Shown here: in pieces, positions 41,782-51,060 of the stretch | Numbering within the stretch: position 1 is the first letter of the stretch | Layout: every line of letters starts with the position of its first letter | From: Chitinophaga agrisoli | GTDB taxonomy: Bacteria; Bacteroidota; Bacteroidia; Chitinophagales; Chitinophagaceae | Assembly (NCBI RefSeq): GCF_008386695.1 | Contig: NZ_VUOC01000002.1 | Coordinates: forward strand, 1,666,481 to 1,730,480 | Direction: 5' to 3' | DNA length: 64,000 nt | Notes under the pieces: generated by a model | The model's database searches: none | What the model saw: the letters and a program-made list of their open reading frames with translations, nothing else | What the model was told of the DNA's origin: nothing | Position numbers and translations under genes: made by a program

Positions 41782-43317
41782 TTATTGGCCGGCGCCCATA
41801 TCACTATTGCTTATAAACGCGATCCGCTTGCTATCGGGCGACCAGGAGGGCGTATTAATGGAGCCCTGCCCGCCATAGAAATAAGCCAGCACTTTAGGCG
41901 TGCCGCCGCCGGATGTGGGCAGCAGCCGGATGTATACATGTTTATAAGGCGGATGATTGCCCGGTTCTACCTCTTCCTTCAGGAAAGAGAGGAATACCAT
42001 CCATTTACCATCCGGGGAGATATGCGCAAACCAGTTATTAAAATCGTCATTGGTTACCTGCTCCTGGTTGTTGCCATCAGGCGCCATACGCCAGATCTGC
42101 ATGGTACCGGAACGTACGGAGTTGAAGTAGATGTATTTGCCATCGGGCGAATACTCGGGCCCATCGTCCAGTCCGGGTGAGGTGGTTAACCTTTCTTCCT
42201 GGCCACCGGCGGCGGGTATGCGGTATACATCAAACTCATTGTTACGTTGTCCGCAGAATACCAGGCTTTTACCATCCGGCGACCAGCCATGCAGGTAAGA
42301 TGGCCCTTTGGGCGTAATTTGTTTAGGTATACCGCCTTTGATGGGTACTGTATAGATGATGGAGCCGCCCAGTTCCCGCACATTGCTGCTCAAGCCCAGC
42401 ATCTTGCCATCGAAAGAGATCACGTGGTCGTTATTGTTATTGGTGATCGTACCGGTGTTGAGCTTTGAGGGCTGCCGGGAGGCCAGGTCAAAATTGTACA
42501 TGATCCCTTTGTTATCGTTATAGATCAGGGATTTGCCGTCAGTGGTCCAGTTGGGCGCCTGTATGGAATACGGTACCGTATAAATGATCTCCCGGTTGCC
42601 GCTGGCTACTTCCAGCAACTCCAGGTTACTGCCCAAGGTCATGCGGACGTTCGGGTTGGTGTCATCCTTGTGCGGTACCGTGATACGTACATCGCGGAAC
42701 ACGCCGGTCTCCAGCACATCGGCATTATGCGAGCCAACAAAAAGCCCTACATATACCTCATCCCCCAGGTCAAGATCTGTTACCTTTTCTGTTACAAAAG
42801 GTTCTCCATACCTGGCTACGCGCATGGTATAAGTGGTACCCTTTCTTTCCAGTTGTATCACATCCGCATGGGTAAGGGAAGATTTCAGCTCTTCTGTTTG
42901 CGCGCCAACGGTCTTGCGGTACTGCAGGGAGGTAAGGCCATCTCCATGTGTTACCGCATTGATATGAGGGGAATTGCCTTCCAGGTTTTTACGCACCATC
43001 CAGCCTGCTTTACGGTGTTCCTCTACCCCTTTGGCGCCCACAAAGGCAGCGCGGGTATAGAGGATAAAATCGCCTTTTATCTTTTTCCAGAGATACTGGA
43101 ATTCATCATGGTCGAACCAGATGTTATACCCGGCCCCGGAAATAACATATTGTTGTGTTTGCGGCAGGTAAACGGCAGACCCGGGCTTTACACCGGTACC
43201 TATATCCCCGTGCCCATCGAAGATACCTGACTGACTATGGCTATTTTGTGAAAATGCGGTATGGGTTATGCATAGGGTTGCCAGGAGTAGAAAAACGTGG
43301 AGTTTCAGTTTTTTCAT
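41782..43317 (-). CDS. TolB-like WD40/PD40 beta-propeller protein
   Basis: 511 residues from the ATG at 43315-43317, which directly precedes a signal peptide (MKKLKLHVFLLLATLCITHTAFSQ). Residues about 30-220 form a concanavalin-like/DUF1349-like domain (FDGHGDIGTGVKPGSAVYL, WMVRKNLEGNSPHINAVTHGDG). Residues 250-510 carry PD40 propeller repeats: NWTTDGKSLIYND, GWSPDGKSLVFCG, EYSPDGKYIYFNS, HISPDGKWMVFLS and SWSPDSKRIAFIS. Probably a periplasmic binding or scaffolding protein; no catalytic residues could be named. It is 131 bp downstream of the isomerase-like gene on the same strand and may share its transcript. Confidence 0.8.
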   Translation of the reverse strand: MKKLKLHVFLLLATLCITHTAFSQNSHSQSGIFDGHGDIGTGVKPGSAVYLPQTQQYVISGAGYNIWFDHDEFQYLWKKIKGDFILYTRAAFVGAKGVEEHRKAGWMVRKNLEGNSPHINAVTHGDGLTSLQYRKTVGAQTEELKSSLTHADVIQLERKGTTYTMRVARYGEPFVTEKVTDLDLGDEVYVGLFVGSHNADVLETGVFRDVRITVPHKDDTNPNVRMTLGSNLELLEVASGNREIIYTVPYSIQAPNWTTDGKSLIYNDNKGIMYNFDLASRQPSKLNTGTITNNNNDHVISFDGKMLGLSSNVRELGGSIIYTVPIKGGIPKQITPKGPSYLHGWSPDGKSLVFCGQRNNEFDVYRIPAAGGQEERLTTSPGLDDGPEYSPDGKYIYFNSVRSGTMQIWRMAPDGNNQEQVTNDDFNNWFAHISPDGKWMVFLSFLKEEVEPGNHPPYKHVYIRLLPTSGGGTPKVLAYFYGGQGSINTPSWSPDSKRIAFISNSDMGAGQ

Positions 43318-43448
43318 ACTGTGAGGATTGTGGTGGTTGATAAGTGAGGGGCGCGCCGGCGCCGGGAATATTTTGCCCTCACTCCTACCGGGTCCATGCG
43401 GATCTTTAAAAGTGCTCAAGGCAAAATATTCCTGTCCGGCTTATGGTC

Positions 43449-44342
43449 TTATACCAGGTTCTTTTTGATATAAGAAATGCTTTGAGCAATGCTGTTAAAC
43501 GGATCGCCGGGGCATTTATCCTGCTCTACAAAGAAATATTTTAACCCCGCGTCCTGTGTATGTTTGAAGATCTCTTTAAAGTTAATGGTGCCATTGCCCA
43601 CTTCTGTAAAGGCTTTTTCCGGCGTATTATCCATATCCTTTACATGCCATAACGGGAAGCGGCCCTTGTGTTGTTCCATAAGTTTTACAGGGTCCAGACC
43701 GGCCTTGGTTACCCAATAAATATCCATTTCCATCTTTACCAGGTCCTTATCGGTATTCTTGAGGAGAATATCATAGGGGTACTGGCCATCCTGCTGCTGG
43801 AACTCAAAATCGTGGTTGTGATAACAGAACTGGATGCCTGCTTTTTTACAGGTTTCTCCCGCTTTATTAAATTCCTCTGCCAATTTTTTGTAATGATCCA
43901 GGCCGCCGCGCTCCTCTTCTGACAGGTAGGCGCATACCATGTATTTAACGCCTACAGCCGCAGCATCCTCTACCGCCTTTCCCCATTCATACAGCATAGT
44001 GCCTTTTACCGGGGCGCCGTTGGCCTTTTCCTCACCCAGGCGGAAATGGCTGCTGGGCATGATAAGGCCCTGCTGTTTAAGCAGTTTGGCAAATGCCGGC
44101 GCATTCATACCATAGAATTGCTGGGTACCGGTGTAGGTAGCCCCTTCTACAGCAGTAAAGCCCAGTTTGGCCACTTTGGCCAGGGTGCCCGCAGGATCTT
44201 GCCCCATGGCGTCCCTTACCGTGTACAATTGCAAGCCTATATACTTTTTTTGTTGTGTGGCAGCCCATAACGCGGAAGGTTTCACCAGGAAACCCGTGGA
44301 AGCTAAGGTGGCGGCTTTGAGGAATGATCTTCTTGATGTCAT
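43449..44342 (-). CDS. Tat-exported sugar phosphate isomerase/epimerase-like protein
   Basis: 297 residues. Twin-arginine signal (SRRSFLKAATLASTGFLV) in the first 27 residues. The rest is a xylose-isomerase-like TIM barrel: GLQLYTVRDAMGQDPAGTLAKVAKLGFTAVEGA, QFCYHNHDFEFQQQDG, KMEMDIYWVTKAGLDP, FPLWHVKDMD and YFFVEQDKCPGDPF. His, Glu and Asp residues at metal-binding positions are present. Members act as isomerases, epimerases or endonuclease-IV-like enzymes; substrate unknown. A strong terminator upstream (44432-44480) separates it from the SRPBCC gene. Confidence 0.88.
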   Translation of the reverse strand: MTSRRSFLKAATLASTGFLVKPSALWAATQQKKYIGLQLYTVRDAMGQDPAGTLAKVAKLGFTAVEGATYTGTQQFYGMNAPAFAKLLKQQGLIMPSSHFRLGEEKANGAPVKGTMLYEWGKAVEDAAAVGVKYMVCAYLSEEERGGLDHYKKLAEEFNKAGETCKKAGIQFCYHNHDFEFQQQDGQYPYDILLKNTDKDLVKMEMDIYWVTKAGLDPVKLMEQHKGRFPLWHVKDMDNTPEKAFTEVGNGTINFKEIFKHTQDAGLKYFFVEQDKCPGDPFNSIAQSISYIKKNLV

Positions 44343-44431
44343 TGGAATTTATTTCGCTTTAAAAAATGGGTTATTGAAGGCTATTCAATACGACATCGTG
44401 AAGTTATAAATAATAGGGGTCTGTTGCAATT

Positions 44432-44480
44432 AGTAATTAGTAGTGGGCTGTTAAAAATAAACAGCCCACTACTAATTACT
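44432..44480 (-). terminator. 21-bp perfect hairpin after the SRPBCC gene
   Basis: Arms 44432-44452 and 44460-44480 are perfectly complementary over 21 bp with a seven-base A-rich loop. It lies 15 bp after the SRPBCC gene stop. There is no strong U-run after it on the minus strand, so the stem itself must do the work; it may also be an RNA-stability element or a repeated palindrome. Confidence 0.6.
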
Positions 44481-44495
44481 TGCTGATCAATTGAA

Positions 44496-44936
44496 CTAGG
44501 GCTCTGTGACAGCCGCTTTTTCCACATACTCCTTAAGCTTAGTGCCGATGAGCATGGTCCAGCCGGTTTCGAAATTGCCCCTGGCCACTTCCGGTGAATC
44601 GCCAAAGGTCTCGAGGCCAGCATGAGTAAGCTTTAACCGCGTTTTATCTCCTTCCGGAAACAATTCAAACGTAACAAAGGAGTTGCCGGGAAATTCCTCG
44701 TACTGCCAGCTATAGGTGAGCTTTTTATTAGGCTCCACCTCCGTTACCCTACACAGGTGCAGGAAAACCCGGTCTGTTTTGCCCGCGCGGAAGGAGAACT
44801 CAAACCCAACTTCGGCTTTAAATTCAGGCAGGTCAAAATACCATTGTTTCATATGGTCCTTATCAGTAATGGCGCGCCAAACCCGTTCAACGGGGGCATT
44901 AAAGGTACGCTCCAGCGTAAGTGGTTCCTGTTGCAT
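44496..44936 (-). CDS. SRPBCC (AHSA1-like) domain protein
   Basis: 146 residues. START/Bet v1-like fold of the activator-of-Hsp90 type: TLERTFNAPVERVWRAITDKDHMKQWYFDLPEFKAEVGFEFSF, YSWQYEEFPGNSFVTFELFPEGDKTRLKLTHAGLE and a terminal helix ARGNFETGWTMLIGTKLKEYVE. Such proteins bind hydrophobic ligands; individual functions are mostly unknown. It is monocistronic, with its own terminator and a 167-bp divergent gap to the helicase gene. Confidence 0.9.
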   Translation of the reverse strand: MQQEPLTLERTFNAPVERVWRAITDKDHMKQWYFDLPEFKAEVGFEFSFRAGKTDRVFLHLCRVTEVEPNKKLTYSWQYEEFPGNSFVTFELFPEGDKTRLKLTHAGLETFGDSPEVARGNFETGWTMLIGTKLKEYVEKAAVTEP

Positions 44937-45091
44937 GGTGATCAGTTTTTATGAATATGCGTAATTCCGTAACCAATTGGTTGCAATATATAAGAAACCA
45001 TCCGGTTACACAAATATATTTTATGAGCGTCCTGGCGCAAACACCCACGCAAACTGTCGCACCCGCCCGGTAGCCTTTGGCAGAAGCTGCT

Positions 45092-45099
45092 TATCTTTG
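45092..45099 (+). promoter_or_regulatory. TAnnTTTG -7 box before the helicase gene
   Basis: TATCTTTG matches the Bacteroidota -7 consensus TAnnTTTG. The ATG follows only four bases later at 45104, so transcription would begin at or near the start codon (leaderless). No well-spaced -33 TTG was seen. Confidence 0.45.
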
Positions 45100-45103
45100 C
45101 AGG

Positions 45104-47011
45104 ATGGATTATTTCAAAAAGCTGCAGCAACTGTTGAAGATCGAACGGGATGAAGACCGGCTATTATACAAACAACTTACAGAAAGCTCCTCTATAACGG
45201 CCCGCCGTGCCAACGGACTGGCCTGGTACCCGGTAGCCATTAAGGATACTGAACTGGGCCGGGGGGATTACCTGACCGTAGAAGTAGAGCGTACCACTCA
45301 CCAGGATATCACCCACCAGTTCCGCCCTGGCGTATCGGCTATACTTTTTTCCAATCACGATGCTAAGAATAACCAGATAGAAGGCACTATTGTTTACCAG
45401 GGCGGCAACCGCATGAAGATCAGCCTGCGCACGGATGAGCTGCCGGAATGGTCGCGTGATGGCAAACTGGGTATTGACCTGCTGTTTGATGAGAACAGCT
45501 ATGACGAAATGCAGAATGCCCTGCAGCTGGCCATCAACATGTCGGAGAAAAAGGAAGAAGGCCGTTTGATCAAAATACTCACAGGTGAACAACACCCTAC
45601 CTTCCATAATGAACTACCGCCGCTAACCCTGCCCCGGCTCAATGCATCGCAGCAGGCAGCCGTTAACAAGATCCTGGCAGCCAATGAACTGGCCATCGTG
45701 CACGGCCCTCCCGGTACCGGCAAAACCACCACCCTGGTGCAAGCCATTAAAGCGCTGGTAAAACAGGATCATAAGCAGATACTGGTAGTAGCGCCCAGCA
45801 ATGCAGCGGTAGACCTGTTAAGCGAAAAACTGTCTGACGAAGGGCTGAATGTACTACGCATCGGCAACCCCGCCCGCGTATCAGAGCGTTTGCTATCGCT
45901 TACCCTGGAGAATAAAATGGTTGACCATAACAGCACCAAAGAGATCAAGCGCCTGAAACGGCAGGCCAATGATTTCCGCGATATGGCGCACAAATACAAA
46001 CGCAATTTTGGCAAAGCGGAGCGCGAGCAGCGCAAAGCCCTGTTTGACGAAGCGCGCAAGATCATGAAAGAGGTAGAGAAAACAGAGCAATATATCATTG
46101 ACGATGTAGTGGCCAAAGCGCAGGTGATCACTGCCACACTGGTAGGCGCCAACCATTATACCGTACGGCATGTGCAATACCATACTGTAGTAATAGATGA
46201 AGCGGGACAGGCCCTGGAACCTGCCTGCTGGATCCCCATCCTGAAAGCAAAAAAGGTAATACTGGCCGGGGATCATTGCCAGCTGCCACCCACCATCAAA
46301 TCCAACGAGGCAGCCCGTAAAGGTTTAAGCCATACCCTGCTGGAAAAAAATACGGCCCTGCATCCGGAAGCCGTGGTGCTGCTGGAAGAACAGTACCGTA
46401 TGCATGAGACCATTATGGGCTATTCCTCCAGCACCTTTTACCGGGACCAGCTGAAGGCGCATGGCTCCGTAGCCCAACACCTGCTGTTTGCCGCAGATAC
46501 GCCGCTGGCGTTTGTGGATACCGCCGGCTGCGGCTTTGATGAGAAGATGGAAGGCACCAGCGCCACCAACCCGGAAGAAGCCGCTTTCCTGTTCAAACAC
46601 CTCACCCAGCTGGCTGCTGCCCTGAATGCCCATTATCAGCCAGCTAATTTTCCTACGATCGCTATTATATCACCCTATAAACAACAGGTACAGCTGCTGC
46701 AGGAATTATTGCAGCACTCCCCTGCCCTGCAGCCCTATGGTAAAAAGATATCGGTGAATACTATTGATAGCTTCCAGGGACAGGAGCGGGATATTGTGTA
46801 CATCAGCATGACACGCAGCAATACGGAAAATAAGATAGGCTTCCTGTCAGACATACGCCGTATGAACGTAGCCATGACAAGGGCCCGTAAGAAACTAGTG
46901 GTGATAGGCGATAGCGGCACCTTGTCGCAGTTACCGTTCTATGCAGATTTTATCAGTTATGCCACTAACCGGGATGCTTACCAGAGCGCCTGGGAGTTTA
47001 TGGATAATTAA
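45104..47011 (+). CDS. SF1 DNA/RNA helicase, IGHMBP2-like
   Basis: 635 residues from the ATG at 45104; a longer frame to 45077 would begin inside the promoter. N-terminal beta-barrel region about 40-150, then helicase motifs: I (GPPGTGKTTTLVQAI) near 205, Ia (VVAPSNAAVDLL), II (VIDEAGQALEP), III (ILAGDHCQLPPTI), IV (AIISPYKQQVQLL), V (VNTIDSFQGQERDIVYISMTRSN) and VI (RRMNVAMTRARKKLVVIGD). A long helical insert (270-330) follows motif Ia, as in Upf1/IGHMBP2. The family unwinds DNA or RNA 5'-3'. The AraC gene begins 14 bp after its stop. Confidence 0.94.
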   Translation: MDYFKKLQQLLKIERDEDRLLYKQLTESSSITARRANGLAWYPVAIKDTELGRGDYLTVEVERTTHQDITHQFRPGVSAILFSNHDAKNNQIEGTIVYQGGNRMKISLRTDELPEWSRDGKLGIDLLFDENSYDEMQNALQLAINMSEKKEEGRLIKILTGEQHPTFHNELPPLTLPRLNASQQAAVNKILAANELAIVHGPPGTGKTTTLVQAIKALVKQDHKQILVVAPSNAAVDLLSEKLSDEGLNVLRIGNPARVSERLLSLTLENKMVDHNSTKEIKRLKRQANDFRDMAHKYKRNFGKAEREQRKALFDEARKIMKEVEKTEQYIIDDVVAKAQVITATLVGANHYTVRHVQYHTVVIDEAGQALEPACWIPILKAKKVILAGDHCQLPPTIKSNEAARKGLSHTLLEKNTALHPEAVVLLEEQYRMHETIMGYSSSTFYRDQLKAHGSVAQHLLFAADTPLAFVDTAGCGFDEKMEGTSATNPEEAAFLFKHLTQLAAALNAHYQPANFPTIAIISPYKQQVQLLQELLQHSPALQPYGKKISVNTIDSFQGQERDIVYISMTRSNTENKIGFLSDIRRMNVAMTRARKKLVVIGDSGTLSQLPFYADFISYATNRDAYQSAWEFMDN

Positions 47012-47025
47012 ATATTGTTGTTACT

Positions 47026-47823
47026 ATGATCTTCCGCGAAATACGACCACAGGCTGCCCTGCAGCCCTATATCCGCAGCTTTTGGTGGATGGATGGGGAA
47101 GCGCCGGCATCGGTGAACGATACCATATTACCCAGCGGCTACCCGGAGATCGTATTTAACCTGAGCTCCGCCATCTGGGAGTCTGTGCATGACGGTAAGG
47201 CCTGTACCAATCCCCCGATTGAGCTCATAGGGCAGATCACCCAGCCCACGCCCGTCAGCACCCAGGGCCATGTACAGATGCTAGGCGTCCGTTTTCACCC
47301 GCATACAGCCGCTTTTTTCCTGAAAACCGGCATGGCGCCCCTTAATGATGGCATACACGATCTCTCAGACGTGCTTAATTGCGCAAGCGGCCTGCATGAG
47401 GCCCTATTGCACGTACACACACTGGAGAAAAAGATCTCCCTGATAGAGCAGTTCCTGCTGGAACACCTGCCCAGCAATAAACGCCAGGTATATAAAATGC
47501 AGCTGCTGGATCATGTGCTGCAGCAAATGCAGCAACATGAGAGCATAGATACCATTGCTTACCAATCCAATATCAGCGCGCGTTATCTGCAGCAATTGTT
47601 TATGGAGCACCTGGGCATCTCTCCGCGTATGTATCTCAAGATCCGCCGCTTTAAAAGAAGCATGCGGTACCTGAACCAACAACCCCGTTCCCTCACAGCT
47701 GTAGCTTATGAATGCGGCTATTTTGACCAGGCACATTTTATCCGTGATTTTAAATCCTTTACCGGCGTTACCCCTTCTGCCTACAAACCGGAGCAATTCC
47801 CGGTAAACCAGTTATTTCACTGA
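47026..47823 (+). CDS. AraC-family regulator with DUF6597-type N-terminus
   Basis: 265 residues. N-terminal DUF6597-type domain: REIRPQAALQPYIRSFWWMDGE, LPSGYPEIVFNLSSAIWES and MLGVRFHPHTAAFFLKTGM. C-terminal double HTH about 160-260: IAYQSNISARYLQQLFMEHLGISPRMYLKIRRFKRSM and LTAVAYECGYFDQAHFIRDFKSFTGVTPSAYK. Ligand unknown. It may be transcribed with the helicase. Downstream lies a 186-bp gap with a fragment-like mini-ORF and a terminator. Confidence 0.92.
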   Translation: MIFREIRPQAALQPYIRSFWWMDGEAPASVNDTILPSGYPEIVFNLSSAIWESVHDGKACTNPPIELIGQITQPTPVSTQGHVQMLGVRFHPHTAAFFLKTGMAPLNDGIHDLSDVLNCASGLHEALLHVHTLEKKISLIEQFLLEHLPSNKRQVYKMQLLDHVLQQMQQHESIDTIAYQSNISARYLQQLFMEHLGISPRMYLKIRRFKRSMRYLNQQPRSLTAVAYECGYFDQAHFIRDFKSFTGVTPSAYKPEQFPVNQLFH

Positions 47824-47956
47824 TCCCCAAAAACTGTTCGGTTTTATACAATCCCTGCCGCCTTTTAGTCCGGTACTTTGTGTCATGACTGACGAGGGCT
47901 GGAAAATGTTCCGCGACTCGTTCAGTAGTAACCGTTAGAAACGGGTTGACACAAAC

Positions 47957-47985
47957 GAAAAGCGGTCCCGTATCTGCGGGACCGC
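47957..47985 (-). terminator. Intrinsic terminator after the signal peptidase gene
   Basis: GCGGTCCCG at 47962-47970 pairs perfectly with CGGGACCGC at 47977-47985 around a six-base loop; the minus strand then reads TTTTCGTTTG. It lies 24 bp after the signal peptidase stop and may also stop the convergent AraC transcript. Confidence 0.8.
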
Positions 47986-48009
47986 CTCTGTTATAGAAGT
48001 ATAACGCTA

Positions 48010-49203
48010 TTATTTGATCGATTTAAAAAAGCGGCTCCAGCGAAGCCCGTCCTTGCCATAGCTCAACCAGGTGATCCAGGCTTTGCCCACCACATGATCT
48101 TCCGGCACAAATCCCCAGTAGCGGGAATCTGTGGAGTTATGGCGGTTATCGCCCATCATCCAGTAATAATCCATTTTAAAAGTGTAGGCATCCGCAGGCT
48201 TATCATTAATAAAGTACCGGCCGTCTTTTTCTTCCAGTTTATTGTCTTCATATACCTGTATGATACGGCGGTATATTTCTATGGTGTTGCGGTTAACGGC
48301 TACGGTCTGTCCTTTCTTTGGTATCACCAGCGGGCCAAAATTATCCTCATTCCAGCGGTAATAGGCCGTATCGTGGGGGAATACCGCAATATCTGCCGTG
48401 TCTTTGTCAATATCCAGCTCCATATTCTTTACTACGGGAAAACTTTTGAATGTGGCTACATTAGCAGGCGTAAGGTTGTACAGGAAATATCCTTTACGTT
48501 CACCGGTTACCGGCGCGTCTATCAACCCTAACTCGTCCATGCGGTCAGTATTCAGTTCCGTACTGTCAGCTGTTTGCACCCAATAGGGCATTTCGCTTTC
48601 GGGCGCTATAAATGCTTTTTCATCGTTTATATATAATACCCCGTCCCGGATCCGCAACGTATCACCGGGAACGGCTACACAGCGTTTTATGATATTTTCC
48701 CGCTTATCCACCGGGCGGGCCAGGATCTGGTAATTTTCCCAGATCTTTTCACGTCCCCGCCGCCTTACCAGATCGTAATAGTTACTGCGTTCTTCTATTT
48801 CCAGCGCTACGGTATCGCCTTCCGGCAGGTTAAACACCACTATATCGTTACGTTTGATATGAGTAAAACCGGGCAGCCGGTGGTAAGACCATTGTACGGC
48901 GGTGGAATAGGAAGGCATATATTTCGTAAGCGGCATCTTATTATGCACCAGGGGGATGGCCAGCGGCGTCATGGGGATACGGGGGCCATAACTCACTTTA
49001 CTTACAAACAGGTAATCGTTCACCAACAGCGTTCTTTCCATGGAGCCGGAAGGAATACAATAGGCCTCAAAGATAAAAGTACGGATCACAGTAGCGGCAA
49101 TGATGGCAAACACACCTGCATCCAGCCACTCACGCAGTTTGGATCTTTTCACGGCGTTTTCAGGCGCTTCCTTTTTCCGGAAAGGGAATTTCATGGTAAG
49201 CAT
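48010..49203 (-). CDS. lepB: Signal peptidase I
   Basis: 397 residues, long for the family because of a central insert (about 190-320), as usual in Bacteroidota. N-terminal membrane helix at 28-48 (AGVFAIIAATVIRTFIFEAY). Catalytic Ser in CIPSGSMERTLLVNDYL near 53; catalytic Lys in IIKRCVAVPGDTLRI near 172; box E MMGDNRHNSTDSRYWGFV near 355. It removes signal peptides at the membrane. A second ATG three codons in (49192-49194) is also possible as start. Confidence 0.96.
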   Translation of the reverse strand: MLTMKFPFRKKEAPENAVKRSKLREWLDAGVFAIIAATVIRTFIFEAYCIPSGSMERTLLVNDYLFVSKVSYGPRIPMTPLAIPLVHNKMPLTKYMPSYSTAVQWSYHRLPGFTHIKRNDIVVFNLPEGDTVALEIEERSNYYDLVRRRGREKIWENYQILARPVDKRENIIKRCVAVPGDTLRIRDGVLYINDEKAFIAPESEMPYWVQTADSTELNTDRMDELGLIDAPVTGERKGYFLYNLTPANVATFKSFPVVKNMELDIDKDTADIAVFPHDTAYYRWNEDNFGPLVIPKKGQTVAVNRNTIEIYRRIIQVYEDNKLEEKDGRYFINDKPADAYTFKMDYYWMMGDNRHNSTDSRYWGFVPEDHVVGKAWITWLSYGKDGLRWSRFFKSIK

Positions 49204-49276
49204 TTTAGAGGGATTAAAGTACTAAATGGTACTGAAAGCACACTTCAGTTTGTTATCAGCGGCAAAAAACCAATCC

Positions 49277-50086
49277 CTACACCATGGAAGGGGCCACACC
49301 GTATGTTTTCTTAAATGCAAAGGAAAAGTGGGAGAGGTTTTCAAAGCCAACATCCAGGTAAACATCTGAGGGTTTTCTGCCTTTTTCCTTGATCATATAA
49401 TAGGCTTCAGATAGCCTTTTCTGCATAAGCCACTGGCGGGGTGAGGTACGGAAGATCTTTTCAAAATCGCGTTTAAAGCCAGCCAGGCTTCTGCCGGTGA
49501 GCTGCGCGAACTTGCTTACCGGTACATTGTACATATAGTTTTGATTCATGAATGCTTCCAGGTTGATCTTATGCGGCTCGCTGAAGTCGAACAGGAAATA
49601 GCTAAGCCGGGGGTTGTGCTGCAGCAACAGCTCAATGGCTTCATTCGTTTTCAGGTCAGCTATCTGACTGGTCAGGCGGCCTGGCTGGTCGAAATAGGGC
49701 ATCAGGGAATGGAAGAATCCTTCCAGGAACGGATCCGGCGGCAGCTCCAGCAGCGGGTCCCCGGTATAGGGCCCGCTGGCTGTGATGTTAGCAGCTGCGC
49801 TGTAACGCCGCAGCGCATCCTGGGTAAGGAAGATGCTGATGGACCGGAACTGCCCGTCCTCGCCAGGCACCTTCAGCGCCTTTACCAGCTGGTTACGCCG
49901 GATAAGGCCTATCATGCCCTCGCGGGCAATACGGTTGCCCCTGGGCGTCAGCAGCTGGCTTTCGCCGGATAACATGATACCCAGGGTATGCTCCGGCACA
50001 AACTGTTCGTTACCGCGCTTTTTCTCCGAAAGGCAGGAATATAACAGGTTGTTAAGTATGATATCGCCTGTAGGATCAGTACTCAT
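49277..50086 (-). CDS. AraC-family transcriptional regulator
   Basis: 269 residues. A cupin-like N-terminal sensor (EHTLGIMLSGESQLLTPRGNRIAREGMIGLIRRNQ) and a C-terminal double HTH: VSKFAQLTGRSLAGFKRDFEKIFRTSPRQWLMQKRLSEAYYMI and SDVYLDVGFENLSHFSFAFKKTYGVAPSM. Its ATG overlaps the stop of the SDR gene (ATGA), so the two are translationally coupled and the regulator likely controls its own operon. Confidence 0.93.
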   Translation of the reverse strand: MSTDPTGDIILNNLLYSCLSEKKRGNEQFVPEHTLGIMLSGESQLLTPRGNRIAREGMIGLIRRNQLVKALKVPGEDGQFRSISIFLTQDALRRYSAAANITASGPYTGDPLLELPPDPFLEGFFHSLMPYFDQPGRLTSQIADLKTNEAIELLLQHNPRLSYFLFDFSEPHKINLEAFMNQNYMYNVPVSKFAQLTGRSLAGFKRDFEKIFRTSPRQWLMQKRLSEAYYMIKEKGRKPSDVYLDVGFENLSHFSFAFKKTYGVAPSMV

Positions 50087-50904
50087 AGCTTGACTTTAAA
50101 CTGGCTTCTTACCATGCCGTCCATCATCTTATCTGAAAATACCTTATTCATGAATAACATACCGTCGGCCATATACCCCGCGGCATAACGTGTTTTAGGC
50201 TTAGCGTCTGTAATAGCTTTTTGCACCAGCCGGGCAATGACCATAGGCGAAACGCCTTTTTCCGCCGCCGCTTTTCCCATCGCAACAAAACGGTCTGCCA
50301 TGGGCCGGTATACGCTATGGCCGGATACCTTCAGCAGGTTATCTACCGCAATATTACCCCATTCTGATTGTACGCCGCCAGGCTCTATGACGATCACGTC
50401 TATCCCAAACTGCTTTACCTCATTACGAAGGCTATCGCTCAGACCTTCGAGGGCAAATTTGCTCGCATGGTACCAGCCACCCAGGGGCAATGCAAATTTA
50501 CCGCCGATAGATGAAATATTCACGATCTTGCCCCAGCGCTGGCTGCGCATATAGGGTAACGCCAGCTGCGCCAGGCGTGCCGCGCCAAATACATTTACTT
50601 CCAGCTGGTAACGGGCCTCATTGAGGGGCATATCTTCCACTGCGCCGTAAGCGCCAAAACCGGCGTTGTTCACCAGTATACCTATCTTCCCTTCCTTTGC
50701 AATGATATGCTGCACGCCATTCACCATGGAGTCATCGTCTGTTACATCCATCTGCACGGGTGTTATGCCCAGGGGCAACAGGTCGTTCATTTTATCTGTT
50801 CTGCGCGCGGCGGCGTATACCTTATAGCCCTGTTGCGCCAGTAATTGCGCGGTTGCCTTGCCCATGCCGGAGGAAGCGCCTGTGATCAAAACTACTTTTT
50901 TCAT
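50083..50904 (-). CDS. Short-chain dehydrogenase/reductase
   Basis: 273 residues, classical SDR. Cofactor loop TGASSGMGKATA at 7-18 with AARRTDK after it suggesting NADP(H) preference; NNAGFGAYG; catalytic Ser in VNISSIGGKFALP and Tyr-Lys in YHASKFALEG. The later EPGGVQSEWG block is typical of oxidoreductases near AraC genes. Substrate unknown. Overlaps the AraC gene by four bases. Confidence 0.94.
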   Translation of the reverse strand: MKKVVLITGASSGMGKATAQLLAQQGYKVYAAARRTDKMNDLLPLGITPVQMDVTDDDSMVNGVQHIIAKEGKIGILVNNAGFGAYGAVEDMPLNEARYQLEVNVFGAARLAQLALPYMRSQRWGKIVNISSIGGKFALPLGGWYHASKFALEGLSDSLRNEVKQFGIDVIVIEPGGVQSEWGNIAVDNLLKVSGHSVYRPMADRFVAMGKAAAEKGVSPMVIARLVQKAITDAKPKTRYAAGYMADGMLFMNKVFSDKMMDGMVRSQFKVKL

Positions 50905-51033
50905 GTGTTAGCTGTGTTTTTAAGATAACACAAAACTAAGCTGGTAAAGGGCCCGGCTGGTTTGCTGGAAGGCTCAAACCTGTTTTGCTGTATGGCTCAG
51001 GAGGGTGTTAACAGCTTTCTAATATTCTTTCCC

Positions 51034-51041
51034 TATTTTTG
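51034..51041 (+). promoter_or_regulatory. TAnnTTTG -7 box before the CDGSH gene
   Basis: TATTTTTG matches the Bacteroidota -7 consensus. The ATG is 19 bases downstream at 51061, giving a leader of roughly 12 bases. No clear -33 box at the usual distance. Confidence 0.5.
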
Positions 51042-51060
51042 GCGGCCAAACCAAACAACT

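Noticed and set aside
47885-47938. A 17-codon frame (MTDEGWKMFRDSFSSNR) preceded by a TAnTTTG-like box after the AraC gene
   Set aside because: Too short, no recognisable family and no conserved context. It could be the remnant of a lost gene start, but this cannot be shown from the sequence.
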